64,000 nt of DNA from Hofstenia miamia (lineage: Eukaryota; Xenacoelomorpha; Acoela; Hofsteniidae). How positions within the stretch are numbered: the first letter of the stretch is position 1; each line of letters opens with the position of its first letter. Location of the stretch: contig CABFPE010000222.1 in assembly GCA_900660155.1 (NCBI GenBank), positions 196,090 through 260,089 on the forward strand, read 5' to 3'. Below are positions 51,803-62,500 of the stretch, piece after piece. The notes under the pieces are model-generated. The model saw only the letters and a list, made by a program, of their open reading frames with translations, was not told the DNA's origin and did no database searches. The translations under genes were made by a program, and so were the position numbers.

Positions 51803-51853
51803 AGCGCCGCTGAATACCAGATGCATTGAAATTCACTGGTATTCAGCGGCGCT
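51803..51853. repeat. perfect 18-bp hairpin (AGCGCC type)
   Basis: The arms are AGCGCCGCTGAATACCAG (51803-51820) and its exact complement (51836-51853), separated by 15 bases. It is repeated at 52992-53042 by the tandem duplication. It could be the fused ends or an internal foldback of the AGCGCC element. Confidence 0.85.
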
Positions 51854-51885
51854 TATAATAGTACTAATATTAATAATTAGGATAT

Positions 51886-52266
51886 TATTATTAGGGTTAG
51901 AATTTGGATTAGGAAAGTGTGCGGCAGTGACAATGACTAGCGGTAAGTGTATGGATGGGGATGGTTTAAGGACGAGCAGTGGGGATAAGATTGAGGGACA
52001 CAACCGATCATGAGGAAATGAAGATAAGGCTAAGAAAAGAATGCAAAAGGAGAGTAAGGAAGGTTTACAGAAGTCAGCATTGAAAGTCCAGAATAGTATA
52101 AAAGCAATTAATACATGGGCGATACCAGTGTTGAGATATTCGGCAGGAATAGTTAGGTGGAACAGGAATGGACTTAGGGAGCTAGACAGGGAGACAAGTA
52201 AGATACTAGCAGTAGAGAGAGAATTCAACTTAAATGGAGATGTTGATAAGTTGTACATCGCAAGGC
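51886..52266 (+). mobile_element. LINE fragment, copy in duplication unit A
   Basis: Same sequence as 53075-53455. It covers the region just after the reverse transcriptase fingers/palm (INTWAIPVLRYSAGIVRW, LDRETSKILAVEREFNLNGD) and is truncated by the duplication breakpoint. Confidence 0.8.
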
Positions 52267-53455
52267 TTAATAAAACTAATGAAATCAAAAGAATGCGTAA
52301 TCGAGCTTATCAATTGCGCTAATACTGCTGTAAACACTTGAAAGACGAGCATATTTCCACAATTGAGATGAAAGACGTGATCAAACCACTTTTGATATTT
52401 CGTCTTTCATTCCTTTCATAGTTAGTCATTACGCTAGTATAAACATTGTATCAATTATATACATTCGAAACTAGGCATGCAACAGGTAAGGATCACGACC
52501 CAATTGCTTGAAAAAGTTAAAGAATAAACGTTTCTGTGGGATATCTCTAGTCCCAAATGTTTTGAATTATAATATTCAATTGAGATTAGTCAGCTGTAAA
52601 CGCTGTATCAATAACAAATAAAAGTGTGATAAACAAGTTCGAATGCATTCTTCTCAATTTAGAGGTATTATAATTCATTGATAAGCTGTAAACCCCCCTT
52701 AATGGCGGAATGAATTCAAACAATTGCAATGAAATAATCCTCGTTTTGAGCCAATGTTTTTGAAGAAAGATTTTTAATAAAAAAAAATTAAATTTTTGAA
52801 ACGAAATTGAGACATCAATATTATATAGCTTTAAATATGTTTGATAAAGTCTCGACTAGGTTTCGAATTCAGTTGATTTTTTCTAAATTCGTTACTTCTC
52901 GTCTCCAATCGTAAAGTCTCGGGATTTGGTCTCAAGTCTCGAAAAAGTCTCGTCCCGAATCGTAAACTCTGTACTGGCCTAATTATCGCTCAGCGCCGCT
53001 GAATACCAGATGCATTGAAATTCACTGGTATTCAGCGGCGCTTATAATAGTACTAATATTAATAATTAGGATATTATTATTAGGGTTAGAATTTGGATTA
53101 GGAAAGTGTGCGGCAGTGACAATGACTAGCGGTAAGTGTATGGATGGGGATGGTTTAAGGACGAGCAGTGGGGATAAGATTGAGGGACACAACCGATCAT
53201 GAGGAAATGAAGATAAGGCTAAGAAAAGAATGCAAAAGGAGAGTAAGGAAGGTTTACAGAAGTCAGCATTGAAAGTCCAGAATAGTATAAAAGCAATTAA
53301 TACATGGGCGATACCAGTGTTGAGATATTCGGCAGGAATAGTTAGGTGGAACAGGAATGGACTTAGGGAGCTAGACAGGGAGACAAGTAAGATACTAGCA
53401 GTAGAGAGAGAATTCAACTTAAATGGAGATGTTGATAAGTTGTACATCGCAAGGC
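52267..53455. repeat. tandem duplication, unit B (1189 bp)
   Basis: Second unit, which continues into the full-length remainder of the LINE at 53456. Unit B therefore keeps the longer LINE frame, while unit A's LINE frame is cut at 52266. Confidence 0.9.
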
Positions 53456-54488
53456 ATAAAAGAGGGAAAGGACTGCTAGGTGTGGAGGAAACTGTAGAAG
53501 TAGAAACACTAGGGCTACAGGAATACGTAGAAGCACAACCTAGAGGGTCACTACTGGAAGTCACTAAGGAGTTAAGGAAGATAAGAACTGAGAGTGAAGG
53601 AAAGACAGCATACCAGAGTAGGATAGAATTAGAGAGACAAACAAGGTATAGGCAGAAGGCAATGCATGGAGAATACTGGAGGAACACAGAAAAATATGAC
53701 AGAGAAGAAAGCAACAAGTGGTTAAAGAAGGCAAGACTAACAAAAAGAAATAGAAGCACTGATAATGGCAGCACAGGGCAAGCAATAAGAACAAACGGGG
53801 CGAAGAAGCATATAGACAGAAGAGCAAAATTAAGTAATAAGTGTAGGCTATGTAAGAAAAAGGCGGAAACATAAGATCATCTAATAGCAGGGTGTGAGAA
53901 GTTGGCGCAGAATGAGTATAAGTTCATTAATGACAAGGTGTGAAGAATGGTACATTGGAGCTTGAGCAGGCAGCATGGGTTAGAAGCAGGAGACAAGTGG
54001 TATGAGCACAAGCCACTGGGAGTCATAGAGATTGATAAGGTTAAGATACTGTGAGACATCAACATACAGACAAGCAAGGTAATAGAAGCACGGAGGCCAG
54101 ACATAGTAGTGGTAGACAAAGAAAAGATTGGGAACAGTAATAGACATAGCAGTACCAAAGGAGAGAAATGTAGAAAGCAAGGAGAAAGAGAAGATAGACA
54201 AGTACAGGGAGTTGGTAAAGGAAATAGAAAGGCTGTGGAAGTTAAAGAAAGTTGAAGTAGTCCCGGTAGTTGTAGGTGCACTAGGAGTAGTGAGTATGAA
54301 GCATAAGAGATACTTGGAGCAGTTGGGAGTACCAAAGTGGGGAGGAGCAGTAGCACAGAAGGCAGCATTGTTAGGAACAGCTAGAGTCCTGAGGAAAGCT
54401 CTCAGACTCCCTGGGAACTGGTGAGTTCCCCGAGCTGAGAGGGATACCAGCATGAAGCTGTGATGTACAAGGATATAATAATAATAAT
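53075..54488 (+). mobile_element. 5'-truncated LINE with CCHC finger and restriction-like endonuclease
   Basis: The 214-codon frame at 53230-53874 matches the C-terminal half of a non-LTR retrotransposon polyprotein: the thumb-like region INTWAIPVLRYSAG, DVDKLYIARHKRGKGLLGVE, and a CCHC knuckle (CRLCKKKAET, then HLIAGC). Beyond it the endonuclease part is visible (ARRPDIVVVDKEK at about 54090-54125; VIDIAVPKERN; KYRELVKEIERLWK; VEVVPVVVGALGVV), ending GTARVLRKALRLPGNW. This PD-(D/E)xK-type arrangement is that of R2/R4/NeSL-like LINEs. Decay: stops at 53872, 53941 and 54052, a frameshift near 54125, and a frameshift upstream of 53230, where a segment of the polymerase also seems deleted. The 3' tail ends in an (ATA)n run at 54470-54488. 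Confidence 0.85.
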
Positions 54489-54534
54489 GAAAGACTTTGT
54501 TACACCGGTTGAGACAAAACACTACAAAAAATGA

Positions 54535-55030
54535 AAATCCAGAGGATGAAGTAAGAACAGATGGACAAGCGAGTGAAGTGAGCAAGACATCAGAGGTTTC
54601 TTGAAGTTTGGGATGGGGAAAATCAATAGCAGTTGGGGGGTTGAGAGTCAGGAGGCAATTAGCAGAAGTACATGCAAAAATTAGGGAATGGTGCGATGTT
54701 TCTTCGGATAACAAACAAAGAACGACGTGACAATACCATCTGATCGAGAAGAGTTGGAATTCGAGAACGTTATAAAATGATATGGATCAAGGTTCAACTT
54801 GCAAGTCAGTAAACGATTGAACAGTAAGAGATCACAGGCATAAACGTGGAGAAATGGAATAAATAGTTTCGCAGCAAATGAGTTTTTTAAGGGAACATTA
54901 CAAAAGAGGGCAAAGAAGGAGAAATTAGCTCTACAGATACGCAATGCCACATTCCAGTCCAATTCAAGCTTGCAGCTAATTGAACTCCAAGATAAGAATG
55001 ATGATGAGAAAAATTCACTGAAAAGGTAGA
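54535..55030 (+). pseudogene. decayed coding fragment, unassigned
   Basis: Directly after the LINE tail, plus-strand segments read as protein in shifting frames: NENPEDEVRTDGQASEVSKT, LRVRRQLAEVHAKIREWCDV, NDVTIPSDREELEFENVIK, then FAANEFFKGTLQKRAKKEKL and LQLIELQDKNDDEKNSLKR. Stops and at least two frame changes interrupt it. It could be the N-terminal region of another LINE or an old gene fragment; I recognise no domain. Confidence 0.3.
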
Positions 55031-55697
55031 TCCGATGGGGGGCGACATTGAAAATTAAATACCTCACATCTTCGTTCTATCTAAACTGAATGTATATGAA
55101 TTAGCTATTTGCTATTAATCAATAATATACAAAGGCGAAAATGTATCAAATATATATTTTTAAGATGTCATTAATGTGTATATTTAAATTAGATTTCTTA
55201 TCATTAACAAAGTATTTATTCGCACAATAAAATATCAATCCAAAAAATCTATTCATTTGACAATTTCCACTTTACACTAGCAACTTCAGCACTCAATTAT
55301 GAACATTTAAATACACATGATGATGGGATTTTTCAAATATTTCTAGGTCTCATCTTCATATTTGCAAATGTCATAGCAAACCCATTAGTCTAGCAGTCGC
55401 TATTTGAAGTTCAATATTTGAATGTTAACTGGAAATGAAGTAACAACCATTCTCTAAGTAAACAACTACATTGTTTATAGGTTTTTTGCAAAATGTAATT
55501 TTTTTATAGCTAACGATTTTTGCTCTTGCGTAACAAGTTTTGATTTCGATCGTCTATGACGTTGACGAAATATAATTGTAATCTTGCGTCATTTTACACG
55601 TGTTTGAAGTTAATTTGTAGTAGCTAAGCAAATATCAATGATTGTATATAATCTCAACAGATCACTAACTATATTGTTTTGGATTTTAGATTTGAAT

Positions 55698-57534
55698 ATG
55701 GATTTTCTACAATTTAGCATACTGACTGTAATTTGTGCTCTCTGGGTTGTCTCTGGTAAGTCTCCTTGTCTACTTAAATATTTTATTAGAATGTCCACGT
55801 TTAGAAATGATAAAAATTTTAGAAATTCAAACTTATTTCATCTCAATGCGGGATTCATTTTAACATAATATTGTATTCATTTGAACCATATTGATTCAAT
55901 CAGTGAACCAAATCACAATGTCTACTGTACTGCTTTTCCATGTCCACTTTTTTACATTTCAATCGATGTGTCTATCAACCCTAGACGCGGGTCAAACGTT
56001 TTAGACCCAACCCGACGCAAATGATATGTAAATCCCTCTTCATAAATTTGACCCGACTTGCTCATTTGGGCTCGTTGAAGGAAAAAGAATATCTCCAAAT
56101 CGGCTCCTCATTGATTAAACTAGCTTTCATTCCAAACAGATATCGATTTTTTATCATGACAAAAAGTTTGAAGGAGCAGGCTAAATCTAAAAAAAAATGT
56201 TTTATGTAGTGTTCAATGCAGCTTAGATTAATCTCAATGGAGCTTCGATTTGAAAACGGCAACTTTTTACCAAAACAAACAAAAATACATGTCTTTTCAC
56301 GCATAACGATGCAGCGAGCCAATAGTGGAAAATTCAAAGCTGATGTTCTCTTTGAAAGCAACAAAGGCGTCCATTTTGCTGTATCCAAGACAATAGACTA
56401 TTGAGACGATATTCCTATCAAACAAAACAATGTAGCATTTCCATGGCTGTTGGAGGCTCGGGAGTACTTACTTTTACATCACTATCTTCGTCAAGTTCGA
56501 TTTCCTCTCTCTCGGCATCCACAATTTCGTGGACCAGCTCATTAAGTATATCTTCTTCATTCACCTCCGTAACTATTACATCACCAATTAAATTCCGTTC
56601 ATGATTGACTAGTTCAGCCCCAAAAGCAGTTTTTGATTTTGTTCTAAGAAACTTATTCCATGCTCACTGGATCATATACAGCCTTGTGCATAATAGTTTG
56701 GACTAATGTTTTTCACATTAACGTTCTTCTCGTCGTTGTTATTGGTACTTTGAATGCTTAATTTCAGAATGTACCTGTTAACATTTAGGTCAAACCTTAA
56801 CATTTCTGACAGTCGCTGAGCACTTATATCATATTCGCAACAAAATGCGTGGTAAAACTATTTCCTTCGTAGTACAAAAAATTATAGTTTCAAAATTCCT
56901 GGGAAAAAATTCCGCAAAAAAATTTTTTAATTTCTTCAATTATTTCACATTATAAAAGAATCGGTCAAATTAGGCCACAGCTAAACTGGGCGCCCGTCTA
57001 AACAACGGGCCGTTCCCAAACAAATTGATTCCGTATTTCCATATTTTGCCTGCGTTTGACGTCGAAGCAGTCGAAAGTAGATTGGATAGAACTGGATATT
57101 TTGTGCAGAAAATTGGATTTATTAGTCAGGGTGTTGAATTTGCTAAAAGATGGGTTCTCAATGTAGAAATTAATTCCAGCCTAATTTTGATGTATTAGGG
57201 ATTGATTTATCATCAATGGATTTATAAAGCGTACTGTATTATAAAGAGCCTATTGTATTGCCTTAGTAATGAGAATGCCGTCAGTTGAGTTTATAGAGGA
57301 TTCGGTTGCTTTACACCATTCAGCTGATGATAGTCGAAGCAGACTTGTCAAACCGAAGCTACCAGAGATCTCAATTAAGTACAGTTGAATTGCTAATATA
57401 GTTTTTTTATTTTAGTGTTTCTTTGGTACTAACCAAATAGGACGGTGTGTGTAAGTATTTTATGACGGGTATGATATCCTAAATTTTTGGTTTATTAAGG
57501 CCCCCATTGTTAACAAAATAGGACTACACCACTG

Positions 57535-57570
<36 letters not shown>

Positions 57571-57758
57571 NNNNNNNNNNNNNNNNNNNNNNNNNNNNNN
57601 NNNNNNNNNNNNNNNNNNNNNNNNNNNNNNNNNNNNNNNNNNNNNNNNNNNNNNNNNNNNNNNNNNNNNNNNNNNNNNNNNNNNNNNNNNNNNNNNNNNN
57701 NNNNNNNNNNNNNNNNNNNNNNNNNNNNNNNNNNNNNNNNNNNNNNNNNNNNNNNNNN

Positions 57759-57792
<34 letters not shown>

Positions 57793-59521
57793 ACCGTATT
57801 TTCCGGCCAATAAGCAGATTTTCTGGACTTAATTTTTTAACCTTATTTCGTGCGGTCGGCTTATTGGGCGAACAAGTTTTGATCGCAATCGCACCATCTC
57901 GATACGATCGATGAATTTTATATAATCGATCGCATTTTATGTGGCCGCACGATGTCGCCGTAAGTAAAATCCCATCTACAGTTAAATATACACGACAAAT
58001 ACGTCAAATTACTTTTACAGTGCTTGAAAGAAAAAGCAATAAATTTTTGATGAAACGAAAATCGACCATGAATAAGCATCAATAAAATTTTTATAAAATG
58101 AAAACCGATCATGAATTAACTACCTATATATAGTTATAAATTTCGCACTGAATAGACATGCAGTGCAAACAATTGACTTTAAACTACTTTTCAAAGGAAA
58201 GCATTCCTGATTTACCTACTCAGTAAACGCACGTGCATTAACTTAGGAGCAACGTTATAAGCGATTTTAATGTTTAGTAATGTGTTCCGTTGTCAATTTT
58301 GAAATCTTGACAGGAATTTATAGTGGCGAAAAATTGCAAATTTTAAAAGAACTTACACTGGTTCTGATAAAAAACTATCAATTTCTTGTGTTACAATTAG
58401 AAATGCATTTCGAACAAATTCTACAATTTTGTATTACAAAGGAATTTAGAATATATACTTGTCAAATTTCGTTCTGTTCCACTAAAGAGTACATTTGGAA
58501 AATTGCACCAACTGCAATTGTAAATTAATTTATTACCATACATTATAGAAGACTCGTCAACGAGCAGAAACTTTTTTGAATTTGAGCTAGTTCGACTCGC
58601 TCTGGTCGCCAAACAACCATCCAGTGAAGCCCGTTCTAGCTCGAAAACTTCTTTAAAAAATTTTTTACATAGTTTTTCCAGCCACTTAATAAACGTTTAA
58701 AAATGAGACTATACGCAATGAATATTTAATGAAGCAACAAGGCTCGTTGTATATCCAATTCAGTCCTCATGCTCTCCTCAGTTTGTCGACAGTCTGCCTT
58801 ATTACGTGATTGAAGTCTTCCAGATCATTGATGAATTGGACAGTATTTTGTCGCTAGGGCTCCGCAATTTACCTAACGAATCTATTTCTATTCCGATTTT
58901 CTAATTTCAGAAACTATAGCATTAAGCTGATCAGACTTTATGATTGACATTGGCCAATTTTATAATTTTCAAAAATTTGTTTAGCAAATTTCTATGAAAT
59001 GAACTTTCTTATATAAATTTCTTAAAATCTTTGTTGAAATCAAGATCTATTCTTTTTCAATTTTATTCATTCCTTCCAGAGTTATTTTCTTTTAGATGTG
59101 GTGGTCAAAGTAACACATTATTTGGGCCTACTTTTTAAGTATATATATATGAACCCTGAATATTAGTATATTGTTCATATCAAACTGGGACTAATCACAA
59201 ATAATACTTTTACTCCATGTTGAGAGCATGTACCTGTTTTCACATAGACTCCAGTTCTCTATTGGAGGGACAATTTGAGAACTAAACAAATTAAGTATAT
59301 GTACTAAAACTAAGAATATGGCAGGATTTACTGCAATGAAGAATAGAAATTCAGTAGGTTTTCAAATTTATTATTTGAATTTGAACGCGTTCAAAGTAGC
59401 CCCGCGATTGGTTCACATTACTCCAAGTCAGAATTTCTGGCCTTCTGTGTTAATTGTACATGCATTCTAGTTCAAATTCATGTCAGCTGTATAACTTTTT
59501 AGACGTATTTTGAAACTTACA

Positions 59522-59552
<31 letters not shown>

Positions 59553-62500
59553 TTTTTTGAAGAATTTTGCACTTGTGCAAGTATTTTTGCAAGAGATGGC
59601 TTTGAATGTAGTAATAATTTATTTCCTCCACTTAATTAATAAAGCAGCAGGAGAAATTCATGAAACTGTTAAAGTACTTGTTTAAAAATTATAATTTTAG
59701 CTGCAGTGAGGAAATAAATAAGAGTACACTTAATGTTTTGACTATAAGTTGTTGATTTGCAACAAGTTGCGATTATGTCTACTTTATCAACAAATTTCTG
59801 ACTATGTCGCGATATTTGTTCAATATTTATACAAGATACCTTTACGAGAAGAGGCATCCACACTAAGATGCGCATGTGCAGAAAAAACTGGTCGATTCTT
59901 TGACCAATTTTTTTAACGTTAGTGATCTGAACAATTACAGTTCACGAGAAATACGGTTTTCAATGAAATAAGTTTTGGCGTTAGAATTGTTCTATGCAAA
60001 GAGTGGCATTAAACAAACCTGTTTGTTGTAATCAATCCTGTATGCATATTCCTAATTACAACGTCGACAGATAAAAATATCAAAAAACCTATTTTTTTTC
60101 TTTGAACCTGAAATATAGTGATATCTGCTCTGTGTTTAAAATCCTGATCCAACCCCAATGTCTATTCATACACCATTTATAATCGAGGTCACAAAAAGAT
60201 CCCAAACACCAATCAGCAGTGCATTTTTAAAGCACTAATGAATCGTTAATAACCACACCATAAATTCATTTGTAAATTATTGTACATTTTTCACTTGAAT
60301 TATAACATTAAAAGAAGTCATCTTGAATTGTATGTAGTTTTCTTCAAGCAGTCCACGGAAGCTCTTTCTCAAATTTTCAATACAGCGTAGGTACTATTTC
60401 AATGCACAAATCCTAGCAAACGAAGTCACCACGCAATTTCCAGAAATCCACATCGAGTCATTTTAAGATGTTCTATGGAAAAGTTGCACAGAAGAGCAAT
60501 TTTTTTTATATACAATGTATTACAAAATTTTTATGAGAAAGTGTTGATTCAAAGACATTTAGATTGTTTAGTTTCTTGTGTTTAGCCTGGCATGAAAAGG
60601 TGAAATTAACAGATGTTCAAGTTTTAACTCTTCATTCTGGTCAAATGACAACTGGTCGTCGAAGTAGCCCCGTCTCACAGGTATTCAATTATTTCAATCA
60701 TACTAAAAACCTAATAGAGATGTGATACTCTTGAAAATAATTGATAAAAATTTTCTAGTTAAATGTTTACGCTATTTTCAGCTATCAGAAAATTATTTTA
60801 ATCTCTTATAGAATGCTGGGAGTTAAGCGTAGACTGTTATTTCGGTGATCATCGAAATTTAAATTCGTTATTAGATCATTTACGCGTGGAACATTTGTTT
60901 ATTGTTGAAATCGAAATTCTTCAATAGTATTTCGTATGTTAATAAAGTAGGTTTGAAATCCAATCAACGCTATACAATGGCCTGTCAGTTAAAATAGTCC
61001 TATTGTGCTCTACAATTCAATCAAATTAAACTCAAAATTCAACTGAAACCTTTTCAAGAATTTTCATTTAGTTATCCTGCGTCGGCGGTTCCTCAGGTTG
61101 CCGCGGTGATCTTCCCACCACAGTGCAATGTTATAACCGCGGTTTTGACGGATCGGACGTTCAGGTTAATATTCTTTATGTAACACTTAAATATCGAAAT
61201 TTTTGATAACTTTTTGTTTCTCCACTCGCATATGTGTTTATTGAATCTCTGCCTTAATTTTGTAGTGGGAGTGCAAAGCGGACATGAGCTCTAAGTATCG
61301 ATTTGGCAGAATAGAAGTATCGTGTGAAGGTTACGATTATCCAGATGATCCATACATTTTAAAAGGCTCATGTGGCGTAAGTTTTACTATTATTGTTAAT
61401 CAGTTAAATTTTATATAATTTAGCTCGAATATAATCTTGATTACACACATGGATATGGAGGCCATAGTAACAGCGATTCGTAAGTTTAATACTAATAGTG
61501 ATTTTGTTGTAATTCTATTACTTGTATCATTAGTAATTTATTTTAAAATTATCATAATCCTTTAGAATTGCTAGAGATACATTATACAGATGTCGACCAC
61601 TTTAATATATAGATAGTAAACTAAGGATTAGGGTTAGGGTTACTGTTAGATCTAAGATGTTAGAGTTTCCCTTAAACAAATATAACAGGGAGACTTTGTA
61701 CACTCAGTGTTTCTAATATGTAAAGTTATTTTTTGTACATGCTGTGTATCTACAATGAACTTTTTAATTTAATTCTAGAATGCATACAAAATCAATTTAG
61801 AAAGTATGCATAACATGGTCATTTGACAATGCTACATAAGTTTAAGCCTAAAAGAGTCATGTACAAATGTTATTCATTGATGTAACAGTTTTTACAAATA
61901 GACTTCGAGCATGAGCCACATGTAAGAATATCTCAAACAATGCAGGAAGTTTTCGTCTTATTCGTTTTCCACATCTTGCATAGTTTGTGTTTCGCTTTGC
62001 TGCAGGAGGCGATTCTGACAGGCATCATGCAATTTTTATCTTCGCCATGTCCTGCAAGTTACTTTCCAGGCGTTTTCTTCGTTCAATTTGAGGCGTGCAC
62101 AGTAACATCGACAAAGATATAAAAACCACTTCGACTGTCGTTCAAAATTCCTATTTTAGTGCAGATAGTTATTTGGAGAATAGCTATTTGAACAACATAT
62201 TATACAGAGCGTTATTCCAAACTTGTCAGATTTAGATTTCATATGCTATGTAAATGGGCAGCTCCACAGTGAATTAGGCTGGTAACAATTCCGGTTTGCC
62301 TTTTGCTCCTATCGTCACAGTTCAGATGTCTTGTTATAAATTCAAAACGTTGAATTCCTATTGTTGCTGGAAATATGGATCTTCTTGTTTCTGGACTACA
62401 CAGTGATCTTCTTGGTTCATCACCACCTTTATGTTCATCACGAGCAATCATCAGTGCAATGTAGGGAAACAGTTCAGATTTCTCAATGGTTGCGCCAGTC

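Larger units (their letters stand above)
50107..51853. repeat. cluster of AGCGCC(GCTGAATAC) motifs, unclassified element
   Basis: The word AGCGCC or its complement, otherwise very rare here, occurs at 50107, 50187, 50276, 50754, 50791, 51803 and 51848, with near copies at 50216 and 50307. Several extend to a common consensus AGCGCCGCTGAATAC. GACGCCGCTGAATACAAAAT at 50307 and TTTTGTATTCAGCGCC at 50744 face each other about 440 bp apart. A perfect 18-bp hairpin lies at 51803-51853. The block is split by a hAT insertion (50882-51782). It looks like a repeat-rich DNA transposon or foldback element, but no family is recognised. Confidence 0.5.
51078..52266. repeat. tandem duplication, unit A (1189 bp)
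   Basis: Unit A (51078-52266) and unit B (52267-53455) are read as identical over 1189 bp. The unit starts inside the nested MITE and ends inside the LINE, so it cuts across element boundaries and is a later event than all insertions it contains. No clear homology is seen at the breakpoints. Confidence 0.9.

Noticed and set aside
52041-54368. Long minus-strand frames opposite the LINE (Leu/Ser/Pro-rich)
   Set aside because: Antisense shadows of purine-rich LINE coding sequence.
57460-57832. Open frames through the TA/N block
   Set aside because: Ile-Tyr runs from TA repeats and N codons; not coding.
61620-61645. TTAGGG-like repeats (also near 51890 and its copy near 53080)
   Set aside because: Only two to three units; too few for a telomeric or interstitial telomere array.
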